From the NCBI GenBank assembly GCA_932294295.1, contig OW028585.1, positions 14,850,771 to 14,914,770 of the forward strand: a stretch of DNA of 64,000 bases, given 5' to 3'. The first letter of the stretch is position 1. Every line of letters begins with the position of its first letter. This document shows positions 47,376-56,746 of this stretch, one piece after another. The DNA comes from Alitta virens (Eukaryota > Annelida > Polychaeta > Phyllodocida > Nereididae). A program made the position numbers and the translations under genes. A model generated the notes under the pieces. The model made no database searches and was not told the DNA's origin. It saw nothing but the letters and a program-made list of their open reading frames with translations.

Positions 47376-48465
47376 GTGTTACCTAGAGACATAGATGCGT
47401 ATTTAACGAGACGATTTTACAGCCCAAAATCACCAGGTAGTTTCACGAGTCCATCTAAACTACACGCTGTTATCAAGAGAGAAGGGAGATACGATATAAG
47501 TCTCAACAGGATCAACGACTGGGCCAAGTCTCAAGACATTGTGACATTACACAAGCAGGCTCGTCAAAAACCTACCAGGTATCGACGAGTAATTGCGCCA
47601 GGCATCAATGGAGGGATTGCGATCTACTAGTACTCAATGGTGCGAGATTCACAAAAGAGAACGATGGATTCGCTTACATTCTGGTCACAATTGATGTCTT
47701 CTCGAGATACTGTAGAGCAGAGCCCCTTAAGAGTAAAGGAGGGAAACACATGAGTGACGGGTTCCAGAAAATATTTACCACAGCTGAGGCTGGAGATGCC
47801 TTACCTCGATTCATAAGGAGTGACAGGGGTACTGAATTAACAATGCAATGGTCACATCGTTAATACTCGAGAGGGGAGTGAGGCTCATTTACACCAACAC
47901 TGAAACCAAGGCTAACTACGCTGAGGCAATGATCAAGGGTCTGAAGAAGAGACTGTTCCAATTCTTCCAGCTCAGTAACAGTTACGCTTACATCAACGAG
48001 TTTCAGGATATAGTGTCATCATACAATCGTACTGTTCATTCAAGTATAGGCGTCAGTCCATCACAGGTCAATGAGAGCAATGAACAGTCAATTTGGGACT
48101 ACCAGTACGTCACTCGAAATACCTCGGGTCTAGCAGCTGCTTTCAAGAAGGCTGTAACTTCGGCGAGAAACAGAAAACGAAGCGTCTACAAATTCACCAT
48201 TTGAGATAAAGTGAGAGCGTCCTATCATAGACAAAAAAGTTTTTCTCGCTCATATGATGAACAGTTTACCGGTGAGGTCTTCACAGTAAGAGCTAGAAAA
48301 TTTTCTGACGGCGTAGCTGTTTATTACCTGAACGATTACGGAGGTGAACGCGTCTCAGGGCCTTTCTATTCTAATGAGTTGGTGGCAGTGAGATTTGACC
48401 CCGATGCATTCTTCAAAATAGAGAAAGTGATCAAAACGAGAGTGAGAGACGATGGTGCTAGCTAG
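47376..48465 (+). pseudogene. Polinton integrase (retrovirus-like DDE), inactivated
   Basis: Catalyses insertion of the element. Pieces: 47376-47630 (PGSFTSPSKLHAVIKR, ISLNRINDWAKSQDIVTLHK; N-terminal region), then after a frameshift near 47600-47635 the catalytic core starting LVTIDVFSRYC (first Asp) and RSDRGTE (second Asp), then after a second frameshift near 47837 TKANYAEAMIKGLKKRL (Glu). An in-frame TGA at 48202-48204 precedes the last part, in which EVFTVRARKF and VYYLNDYGGE form the chromodomain/SH3-like tail. All three catalytic acids survive. No in-frame ATG is seen at the start; the frame is open upstream, overlapping the previous gene's lysine-rich end in another frame. Confidence 0.9.
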
Positions 48466-48622
48466 AGCCTCGTTAAATATCAATCTTGGCCTAGTAAATA
48501 CAACCAGTGGCTACCCAGCGATAGAATCAAGTCTCTGAGGAAGAGGAAGAGGAGACAGTGAAAGCGGAAGAAGAAGAAGAAGAAGAAGAAGAAGGAGAAT
48601 ACACTTCGAAATAGAGCTAAAA
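48466..48622. other. Short spacer with (GAA)n
   Basis: AAGAAG repeats at 48567-48594 and no gene. Confidence 0.6.
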
Positions 48623-49084
48623 ATGTTAATTTACTTGGTAAGCGACCAGACACTGGGGATAAACCCAGACAACGACGCCGGAAGCTTCACTGTACAAATG
48701 CCAGAGGTATTTACACCCCCTAAGAATGGCCTAACTGGTGGTCGCTGATACCTCGGACTACTCGACATAGCTGTACCGCTAGGGAATAGTGGCCGCACCA
48801 AGTGGGAAGTCACGTATGTGAACTGCCCTCAGCTAGAAGGCTCTGTGGTAGGGGATACCTACAGTCCAGTACTACGCTCCATACCACTGGGTGAGATAAA
48901 AAGACATGGTTTTGCTCAAGTTCAACCAGTGCTCTATGTTCCATTGCGAGTGTCAGACGTGAGACATCTTTCAATAGAACTCTGTGATTCACGAGGCAAA
49001 TTATTAGAAGAGTTTAAAGGTGAGACAAAAAACTCTACCAAGTGTACTCTGGAGCTGATATGGAAGAAAGATACAAATCACTAG
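48623..49084 (+). pseudogene. Polinton minor capsid (penton-like) protein, shortened and with a stop
   Basis: ATG at 48623, TGA in frame at 48746-48748 at a place where the family often has Trp (TGG to TGA would be one transition), then open to 49084. VGDTYSPVLRSIPL and LYVPLRVSDVRHLSIELCDS then GKLLEEF match the C-terminal beta-rich half of the Polinton minor capsid protein. At about 153 codons it is far shorter than usual; the middle appears deleted, because the N-terminal part joins directly to the C-terminal region. Its stop overlaps the next gene. Confidence 0.65.
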
Positions 49085-49482
49085 CAGCCATGAAGGCCGA
49101 ACCATGGATAGAGCATTTCAGGAAAACTGTGGGGGACACCACTCTATGGTCTAATAGACCGAGGCCCATTGTCATCAAACGAGGCAAGGAGGGTGACAGC
49201 GGTGGAAATAAGAACAATGAAAATTTACCCCTGACAGTAGTGTCACCGATAGAACAGTCTAATGACATGGCCCAGGCCCAGGTACAGACCCAGGCACGGA
49301 CCCAGACTGAGCTGACTACAAAAAGTGATAGAAACTCGAGGAGAGAGCGAGGAGGCTCAGTCCATCAGCGGAACAAGTTGACAGCACAGCGTCTTAAACG
49401 AGGGATGCAAGGTTTGGCTGGAGCTACTAGTAAGAAAATTTCGAAGATCGACGACGTATTCACTCGTCATGTCAAGCGGTGA
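49060..49482 (+). CDS. Small basic Polinton virion-associated protein
   Basis: ATG at 49060 (MEERYKSLAAMKAEPWIEHF), about 140 residues, starting 25 bp before the preceding stop. The N-terminal W-IEHFRK segment and the basic C-terminus RLKRGMQGLAGATSKKISKI then DDVFTRH resemble the small basic proteins encoded between the minor and major capsid genes of Polintons. A Gln/Thr repeat (AQAQVQTQARTQT) sits in the middle. Open and intact. The exact orthology is a moderate guess. Confidence 0.5.
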   Translation: MEERYKSLAAMKAEPWIEHFRKTVGDTTLWSNRPRPIVIKRGKEGDSGGNKNNENLPLTVVSPIEQSNDMAQAQVQTQARTQTELTTKSDRNSRRERGGSVHQRNKLTAQRLKRGMQGLAGATSKKISKIDDVFTRHVKR

Positions 49483-49623
49483 AAAAGTGTTAGAGTCATC
49501 AGACCTAGCCTACGAGGACACATTAAATTTGTTCAGCAAGCCAGTTAGTAACCTCGGAGTTACTGATGTTAAATACCTAACCCATAAGCCAGTCAACCAA
49601 TGGTGGTGGTGGTGGTACCTTTG
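49469..49623 (+). pseudogene. 5' stub of the Polinton major capsid protein gene
   Basis: ATG at 49469 overlaps the preceding gene by 14 bp. About 35 codons, including EDTLNLFSKPVSN and KYLTHKPVNQ, fit the start of the Polinton major capsid protein (acidic leader, F-x-x-P). The frame then runs into a (TGG)n tract and stops. The remaining double jelly-roll, normally several hundred residues, is absent, so a large deletion joined this stub to the protease remnant. Confidence 0.45.
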
Positions 49624-49635
49624 TCACTGATACTA

Positions 49636-49976
49636 CTGCTGATGTTGACGGTGTACGAACGACGTCGATGAATGGAGAGTCCAACTTGGTCGAGATTTTC
49701 GATTCGATGGGAGAGCGCACATACAAAGGAGAAATGATGACTTTTATATCAAAATTTAGACATTGTGTAACGTATTCTAAGTATTTAGCTGCTACTAACT
49801 GTGGTTACTATGTATTGATATATGTATATTACCGAAGTAGGAAATATAGCCCCTCTAGTGTTTTGAATATGCTATACGAAATACCTGATGTGAAAAGCCA
49901 ATGTTTAATGTTATACGGTGTAGTTAATGGATACACACTATCGAGTGAAACTACTACTACTACTACTACTGTCTAA
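49636..49976 (+). pseudogene. 3' remnant of the Polinton adenovirus-type cysteine protease
   Basis: Reading 49668-49976 contains NLVEIFDSMGE, the substrate-strand/acidic motif, and NCGYYVLIYVYYRSRKYSPS, the catalytic-cysteine helix of the adenain/Ulp1-like protease used for virion maturation. The N-terminal part with the catalytic His is missing. The sequence ends in a run of Thr from an (ACT)n repeat. Downstream are poly(A) signals. Confidence 0.6.
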
Positions 49977-49984
49977 TTTCAATG

Positions 49985-50283
49985 TTAAATACTCTATGTT
50001 TAAAAAAATGAATTACGCCGATCGATTTTACTTGTATATTAAAATTTGTGGTATTTACAACATTGTCATATATGCTCAGTTGCTGGTATTGAAAATGAAC
50101 ATAAAATGCATAAATATATATGGCGTCTTTTATGGACGTATTACTGGCTGTATGTGAAAAAGGTGAAATAAAAGAAATTAATTACACTGATCGACTTTAC
50201 TTCTATATTAAAATTTGATGTATTTACGCCATTGTCATATATGTGTAGGTGTTGGTATTGAAAATGGGCACAAAATGTATAAA

Positions 50284-50352
<69 letters not shown>

Positions 50353-50410
50353 CGTCTTTTATGGACGTATTACCCATTGTATGTGGAAAAAAAATGTGAA
50401 ATAAAAGTTT
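49985..50410 (+). repeat. Tandem duplication of a 3' end with poly(A) signals
   Basis: A unit of about 165 bp (AATTACGCCGATCGATTTTA ... GACGTCTTTTATGGACGTAT ... GTGAAATAAA) is present at about 50007-50170 and again at about 50180-50410. The second copy is expanded by an (AT)n run at 50289-50350. Each copy ends with AATAAA. Confidence 0.8.
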
Positions 50411-50496
50411 AAAAATTTTACACGAGTGGTGTTTTTTCTAAATTTGTACTATAACACATGCAATAAAAATACCAAAATACATGAAAAGTGACATAC

Positions 50497-50657
50497 CTGG
50501 CTGCTTTTTGTTGAAGTTCTACACGTAGAGAGTCAGTCTGGTGATGTTCCTGGAGGTTGGTCGATGATGGCTGTCCGGTTGTAGCTGGTACTGAAGTCTT
50601 AGCGGCTGCTAATGCGATCAGGTAGTGAGTGGAGATGCCCTCTGACTTCAGACCCAT
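50497..50657 (-). CDS. Candidate first exon of a spliced minus-strand Polinton gene
   Basis: The ATG at 50655-50657 (MGLKSEGISTHYLIALAAAK) is 11 bp after TATAAAA, and the frame ends at the strong donor GCAGCCAG/GTATGT, leaving two bases. The acceptor at 45062 supplies the one base needed, so the two exons join in frame across a 5.4-kb intron that contains the oppositely oriented ATPase-to-protease genes. A second ATG in the better context GCCATGG at 50759-50761 opens another frame of 51 codons. Which start is used is not settled. Confidence 0.4.
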
Positions 50658-51230
50658 GCTTTTTATACCATCGTATTTGCTGTAGGACAATGCGAGTCAC
50701 CCAACGGCCCCCCCTGCTCCGCCAGCCCGTGACAGATCGCATCGGTGATTGTCACATCCATGGCTTGAGTGCATTCTTTTTTGCTTAGATCAATCTTAAA
50801 TTGAGCAAAGCGCTTCGTCTGCTTGACGTTTTTTTAACGCTAAATTTGAAAATAAATAAAAATTTAGCACTTCGAATTACGTTATATATAGATATATAGT
50901 TATGTAGATATGTAGATATGTAGATATATAATTCAATTAAGTCACACATCCATATTTTTAATTGACGATTTTATACCTTAGTTAGGTTTATGATTAGTGA
51001 TATTGAAACTGGACTTGATTGTATGGGTAAATAGCTATTACGTAATACTAGTATTAAGTTGAACATTTTCAACTTGATGCCACAAATAGTGATACCCTAA
51101 TGGAGATGACTTGAGAGTTTCATTTTTTATTCGTAAATATCATGAGTGGTGATTATACAAATATATATATATATATATAATTGAATAAAACGGGGCAAAT
51201 GTCTATAGCACATCACTGCATATTTTTAAA

Positions 51231-51466
51231 TCAATTCTCGACAGTGCGATCAGATGTTGTATAACTCTGGGGTACACTACGTCTAATATACTCCTTGCAT
51301 TGTCTTAGGACGCCGGTCACTTTTACTGCCTTTTGTCTTATTACGTAACACTCAAACGTTAGGCATTGGGGTCGCAGTGAGGAAGGGGGGGAAACAATGG
51401 GGGGTACTGGTACATGGCATAGGGGTAGGTCAGTTGCAGTAGCTACTTCGGTTGCATAAGTTGTCA
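51231..51466 (-). CDS. Candidate terminal exon, minus strand
   Basis: The strong acceptor TTTACCCTCTGTCTCTCCTTGCAG (in two pieces: pyrimidine tract then TTGCAG) lies just upstream of a frame open to TGA at 51231-51233, encoding about 78 residues including LTFECYVIRQKAVKVTGVLR and CKEYIRR. No family recognised. It runs antisense next to the membrane-protein gene, so it may be spurious. Confidence 0.3.
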
Positions 51467-51520
51467 CTGCAAGGAGAGACAGAGGGTAAATTTGAGTTTC
51501 ACGCTTTTTTGTGACTAAAA

Positions 51521-52234
51521 ATGAGACAAATCGCAGTTGTTTTGTTGTTGAGCTTGGCGGAATGTTCTGCATGGATATGTGGCAATACTGGGCAGTGCAG
51601 TTGCTCATCTTCTGGTCTTGTACTCTGCAAAGATGCAGATGCAGCTCCATTCTTCACTGAAGCACATAGGACTGATAAGAAGCTGACCATCAAAACGACC
51701 AATGACCAATTCGATATGTCAAGTATGGAGAATACGAAGGGGTTTGAAAGAGTGATTGTGATGGGACTTTCTGCAGACCTCTGTGAGACACTGATTTCTA
51801 CTTTTCCATGGGCACGCTGTTTGGTGAACGACCTTGGATCTTCAAAGCCACGCGTGACTGTCACTTCATGGACTAGGACGACTGTCAGTGGTCTTAAGGA
51901 TGACATAGTCGCTGTTGAAGAGCCACTGATAGGATCGAAGGCATCGCTAAAAACCTATGGCACTGGAATGATAGTCTGGACGATATTGAGTAGTATTTTT
52001 GGAGGGATCATGACATGTTGCATACTGGTGAGTTTGGTCAACTTGCACGCACGTATTAACAGCCACGCTAGGGCCAATGATCCGCTCCTGTTTGCCGTTG
52101 CTTGCTGTTTGAAATGTCTTGCACTAATGCTGTATCCAGTACACCTGATCGCCAAATGTTGCAACTGGACTTGGTGCAACATGCACACAATGGATCGAGG
52201 TACTCCACCCACCACCACACCCTTTCAAGTCTAG
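51521..52234 (+). CDS. Secreted/membrane protein cargo inside the Polinton
   Basis: 237 residues, ATG 51521. Signal peptide at residues 1-17 (MRQIAVVLLLSLAECSA), a Cys-rich start (WICGNTGQCSCSSSGLVLC), an ectodomain of about 120 residues, a transmembrane helix at about 148-175 (VWTILSSIFGGIMTCCILVS) and a second hydrophobic, Cys-rich stretch at about 188-212 (LLFAVACCLKCLALMLYPVH). Full-length and intact although neighbouring core genes are broken. It is not one of the standard Polinton genes and I do not recognise its family. It could be a captured host gene, a virion-surface protein or a recent cargo. The last codon is followed at once by a donor-like TAG/GTATAC. Confidence 0.75.
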   Translation: MRQIAVVLLLSLAECSAWICGNTGQCSCSSSGLVLCKDADAAPFFTEAHRTDKKLTIKTTNDQFDMSSMENTKGFERVIVMGLSADLCETLISTFPWARCLVNDLGSSKPRVTVTSWTRTTVSGLKDDIVAVEEPLIGSKASLKTYGTGMIVWTILSSIFGGIMTCCILVSLVNLHARINSHARANDPLLFAVACCLKCLALMLYPVHLIAKCCNWTWCNMHTMDRGTPPTTTPFQV

Positions 52235-52400
52235 GTATACTCCATTTCTCATTATAGATACACGAGTTAAAGTGATTTGAGAAGACTTAGTAGTAGTAAA
52301 CTAAGCGAGTACCTATCAGCTAATGAAAAATTTGGATGTCAGTGTCTGCAACATCGATGTAAAGATGTAAATGCTAGTGTCTGGGGTGGATTAATTTAAG

Positions 52401-52407
52401 TATAAAT
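52401..52407 (+). promoter_or_regulatory. TATA box upstream of the acidic protein
   Basis: TATAAAT, 95 bp before the acceptor of the following exon. Confidence 0.4.
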
Positions 52408-52495
52408 GAACCCTGGAGAGAATTATTGTATACCTTGCTGAACAACTTTAATACAATTGCAAAGGCTCTAGTTAACTGACATTGTTTTTTTTCAG

Positions 52496-52951
52496 AAACG
52501 TGATACGATCAGACAGCAATATGCCACCACGCGCCGTCTGTTGAGACTATTCATGGTAGTTTGGGGGATTTATGCCACGGCTGATGTCAATGAACTGCGC
52601 ATGGTGAGACTTTTCATGGCCATTTGGAGGGTTTATGTTGCTACTGATGCTAATGATGATGATAATGTCGATAATGATGATAATGTTGAACATGAGGATG
52701 ACGCTGGAGTGATGTATGAACAAGCTAATGGCAGACCTAACATGGATGATGCCCCCATGGATGAGCACCACGATGTGATCGAGATGGATGAGGGCGGTGT
52801 TGACAGGGCTGAGGAACCGCCAAATCATGCTGACGAGGACACTGCTCAGCCGAGGGTGTATCGAGCGCGCCTTGTTAGGGAGCGCGACTGGATAGACGTG
52901 GCTAATGTCATCGGTCATCGGCTGAGAAACAATAGACCCGCCCAGCAATGA
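52496..52951 (+). CDS. Acidic Polinton protein with an internal duplication
   Basis: The exon begins after TTTTTTTTCAG at 52495 and is open to TGA at 52951; the first ATG in frame is 52553. A segment of about 20 residues is duplicated (RLFMVVWGIYATADVN and RLFMAIWRVYVATDAN), followed by an Asp/Asn-rich run and a C-terminus RVYRARLVRERDWIDVANVI. No family recognised. It may be a second exon of a transcript starting upstream. The visible donor at the end of the membrane-protein gene lies after that gene's stop, so a simple fusion is not supported. Confidence 0.5.
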   Translation, partial: KRDTIRQQYATTRRLLRLFMVVWGIYATADVNELRMVRLFMAIWRVYVATDANDDDNVDNDDNVEHEDDAGVMYEQANGRPNMDDAPMDEHHDVIEMDEGGVDRAEEPPNHADEDTAQPRVYRARLVRERDWIDVANVIGHRLRNNRPAQQ

Positions 52952-54475
52952 TTTTACCTTGACATAGTTTTTAGTTTTACTTTTTTAACGCATTTTGATT
53001 TTATCGAATAACCCTTTTGTATGTTACCATGACACATTTCATTCAGAGTTGAGCGTCTTGCCACTTGTATGTCATGCTCATGAATATCGCTGTACAGTCT
53101 TTAATTTCATTGTATAGTTGTTGTTTTGTACATTTTTTAGGTCTAATTGCATAGAAAGGTGCGTCTTGCCCGATGTTAGTCTAGTCTTACAGATTATTTT
53201 ATCACAACGTTTACGGTGCTGTTTTATTTAACCTATGCTTGCCAACTTTTTTTGTACATAACTTGTATTATAACGTTATATGGATATGTGTATATGTGCA
53301 TATATATATATATTTGACATTTAAATAATTTCCATGTCACACTCTTGTGAAAAAATAATGATTGAGCTCCTAGTACTGGCATTAAATTTTTCCGATTTGA
53401 AGGCTATGTTTTTTTTATTTATTTACAGCAAACTTGCAAAAAAAGATTTTCTTCTTGACTTTATTTCATTTAAAAATTGGTTATTCCATTGAAATATGTA
53501 TCATGTTGCACCTAAACTAAAGTACATACGCAGATCGAGATAGCACACTCGATTAAGATACGATCAGGTGCTTCAAACTCCACATCAGAGTCCTAGGACT
53601 GAAATAACTGGACCGACGAGATGACTCATTGTCTCAGTCAGTTTGATGTACGACATATGTGGACTAAACATATACTCATTCAGTGCTAATACATCCTTGG
53701 GGGGTATATCTTATCACATTTAGTAGCGGGAGTAGATTCTTATCATAAGTTTTGCTCTGAGCACCGTGAGAATATTACTAATGGGGTATTCACTAGATCA
53801 CCTGGTTAGGCCCCAATTGTAATGTACATTCACGGTCGAATAAGGACTATTGGTAGATATATAATGACTCAATTAAACCCACTGCAATGTGCACCATATT
53901 CTTTATTAACACTGAGAAACGCCTATGTTTATCGAACTGTACTGAATTAGGGGTAGAGTATTTCCAGTAATAAACTAGTTGCATAGAGCTAATAGCAGTA
54001 TTAAATTACAATGAAGAAGAGCTGAATAAAGTGTATTTCAAGTTATAGGCATACTAACTGAAAAAAAGGATAACTTTTTTTTGCTATTAAGTAATACCCA
54101 ATGAAATATTTAAACTTAGGCTCACGTAATTAAACTTTCTCATTCTGCGGCGCCCCTTTAATGAAACTTTAGACTATGACCATTACACGTATGATAAAAA
54201 ATTTAACTACACAAGCAGTATACAGTACACAGTATACAATATGTCGTAGTATACGGTATGTCGCATGATGACATAATTGACCCCCCTTAGACATTAGAAA
54301 GTATAAACCTTTTTTAAAAATTTACACCTTACACAACTCAAATGTTTTACTAATAAAACACCAGTGATGTTAACCGGTAAATTATGTTAATTATGTCAAT
54401 GACATCTACATGGAGAGTGGTCAAGGGGCGTGTGGTTCTGGTAACGTTTGGTCCTAAATGGCACCTGGCAGGGGT
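52952..54475. other. Non-coding right arm of the Polinton
   Basis: AT-rich, without recognisable genes. A short (TA)n is near 53299-53311. Confidence 0.6.
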
Positions 54476-54579
54476 CAATTAGTAGTGAGAGTCAAGCGTG
54501 GCGAGATCGCTCTCTCCACAGCCACAGCATGATATGATATCATAGCACGAGGTGCGTATCATAAAGGCACTAATGTAGT
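54476..54579 (-). repeat. Right terminal inverted repeat of the Polinton
   Basis: 104 bp, the reverse complement of the left repeat with scattered differences; it ends CTAATGTAGT at the junction with the target duplication. Confidence 0.92.
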
Positions 54580-54585
54580 TAAGTC
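54580..54585. other. Right copy of the 6-bp Polinton target duplication (TAAGTC)
   Basis: Identical to 36814-36819. Confidence 0.9.
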
Positions 54586-55224
54586 ATTGGAGGCAAATTT
54601 TCGGAAAATTCACGTGTGTGAAGGACCCTTTATATACAGTATACAATGCCGAAACATGTACAATATACCTTAATAGAACTCATTGGAAATAGGACAGTCA
54701 GTACTTAGATTTTTTATCAGTCTATAAGAATGCATGCATCTATGCATGCACCTGCACATGAATTTTATCTAGGTTGCAGTACATACGTGCATATCTGTAG
54801 CTTAATTAGGAACCGAGATAAGAGCCACTTAAAATGGCAACTTTGGTGCCCTCTAGCATTTAGATGGTATGACCAACCGACATAATTATCCACCTCAAAT
54901 TTTTTTAATCCCCCATTATCTTGGATCAACATAAGACGCCCTTCTACACAACATTTCAGTTCAAGTGAATGGACTTATGTGCAGAAATGAATGAAACTTG
55001 GGGTTAATTTGTCAGTTGGCTGTCAGCCGAAAGTAAATAAACTTGGATCAAGTAAATGAGATTAAAAACAATTTCCTTTTAGTATTTAGTCTGAGAAGTT
55101 ACATATACCTGAGAGCTTTTATCACTCACCTCTAGATCGTGATAAGAAACTTGAGCGAGTCCTAATCAATGATATTTTTCAACTTAATTGATAAGCGAAA
55201 TGCAACTGTTCAACAGAACCACAT
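54586..55224. other. Host sequence between the two large elements
   Basis: 639 bp without a recognised gene. It ends at the first TG of the gypsy LTR. Confidence 0.6.
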
Positions 55225-55249
55225 TGTAAAGTGCAGCCCCTGGCAACCA

Positions 55250-55745
55250 CTTATTATATGTCAGTTAGAGTTATATGACAGGTGCATTGATTGTATTCTC
55301 CTCATTACACTTGCCCTAGGCAAAGGATATATGTCAGTTAGAGTTATATGACAGGTGCATTGATTGTATGCTCCTCATTACACTTGCCCTAGGCAAAGGA
55401 TATATGTCAGTTAGAGTTATATGACAGGTGCATTATTGTACACTCCTCGTTACACTTGCCCTAGGCAAAGGATATATGTCAGTTAGAGTAATATGACAGG
55501 TGCATTGATTGTATGCTCCTCATTACACTTGCCTTAGGCAAGGGATATATGTCAGTTAGAGTCATATGACAGGTGCATTGATTGTATGCTCCTCATTACA
55601 CTTGCCCTAGGCAAAGGATATATGTCAGTTAGAGTTATATGACAGGTGCATTGATTGTATGCTCCTCATTACACTTGCCCTAGGCAAAGGATATATATCA
55701 GTTAGAGTTATATGACATTTGCTCTTCATTACACCTGCCCTATGC
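55250..55745 (+). repeat. 73-bp tandem repeats in the 5' LTR (7 copies)
   Basis: The unit begins GGATATATGTCAGTTAGAGT and ends TTGCCCTAGGCAAA. The first and last copies are incomplete or diverged, and copies differ at a few sites. The same seven copies in the same order occur in the 3' LTR, so the array was already present in the parent element. Confidence 0.92.
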
Positions 55746-56260
55746 AGGCCTCTGCTCATGTGTGACCTAAATGCAGTTGTTATGTGTTCTCATCATTTCC
55801 ATGTGCTAGTCACTGCTCTGCTCACATGTGTCAGTATTTTCTTATTACTCATGTTTAGCCTTATGCTTAATTAGCCTGCTGCAAGGAACATTGATTATAT
55901 TATTAGTATTGATTGCATTATCAATTGATTGACTGTATTATTAATTAATTGATTGAGTCACTAGTTGATAATATTGATCACATTATCAATTGATTGACTA
56001 TATCATTAATTGATTGATTAAGTCATTAATTGATTGATTGCTTATGTCCAATTGTCAATTGATAGATTGTATTATTCATTTTGTTCTTCATATTGATTTA
56101 TTGTCAGTATTATGTGAGTGCATTGCCCTGTTAAGATGCCTCACTGTTGAGTCCTAAATTGTGGGAGGAGCTTGCTAACTTTCCCTCCAAGACTTTCCCT
56201 CCAAAACTGCTGACCAAGCCAAAGTTGACACTCAGCACAATAGCCCATTGTGACTTGAGC

Positions 56261-56269
56261 TATAAATAG
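56261..56269 (+). promoter_or_regulatory. LTR TATA box
   Basis: TATAAATAG in the U3 region, with the poly(A) signal AATAAA 238 bp downstream (56499-56504). Confidence 0.7.
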
Positions 56270-56746
56270 CCTCAGCACAATGCAGAGCACTGCAGGGGGT
56301 CCACTTTTGCTCCATTGTCTTAGCTGCCCTAATCCCTGGCAGAATTGAGAGAAAGATGCTGGTAGCAACCCTGTTTGGGGGAGGTATCACCCCATGGAAT
56401 GTGGAGTTTACTGTGTTGTGATTGGTTGATAATTCCCTCTCAGCCCTGCTGGGGGGAAACTGCATGAATTGTACCTTTAATACATATACCCTGTGCACAA
56501 TAAAAATATCAGTTTCATCTTGCCAGCTGAGGAAGCAAAACTACTCTTGTGTTATTACTTGTACACTTTGGACTCTGCATATATTGTGCTTACTGCACTT
56601 TGGACTCTACCCACTTTGGAACTGGGAGAACTTGACTTGCTTCAAGCTGAGATGAGACTCAGTTGAAAGTCTACATTGGACAGTCACTCTGACTTTTGGA
56701 CTGCAATGCCATTAAACTGGAGTCTTTGATGGATGGACTTTTACAT

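Larger units (their letters stand above)
36820..54579. mobile_element. Full-length Polinton/Maverick DNA transposon, 17.8 kb
   Basis: The ends are 104-bp inverted repeats starting ACTACATTAGTGCCTTTATG, flanked by a perfect 6-bp direct repeat. Recognisable Polinton genes inside are protein-primed DNA polymerase B (minus), A32/FtsK-type packaging ATPase, a conserved small protein, integrase, a minor-capsid-like protein, and remnants of the major capsid protein and adenovirus-type protease (plus), with a small membrane protein and a DNA-binding-like protein at the left. Six in-frame stops, frameshifts and deletions show it is no longer autonomous. The 17,760-bp length is in the normal range of 15-20 kb. 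The termini are 5'-AC rather than the commoner 5'-AG. Confidence 0.95.
55225..56745 (+). repeat. 5' LTR of the gypsy element (1521 bp)
   Basis: Starts TGTAAAGTGCAGCCCC, ends TTTTACA one base before the primer site. It contains seven tandem 73-bp repeats, an ATTGATTG-rich tract (55905-56090), a TATA box at 56261 and AATAAA at 56499. Confidence 0.9.

Noticed and set aside
39599..48748. TGA as a recoded sense codon in the Polinton
   Set aside because: TAA and TAG stops and frameshifts occur in the same genes, so decay explains the data better.
51499..51906. 135-codon minus-strand frame
   Set aside because: Antisense to the membrane-protein gene, without domain or splice support.
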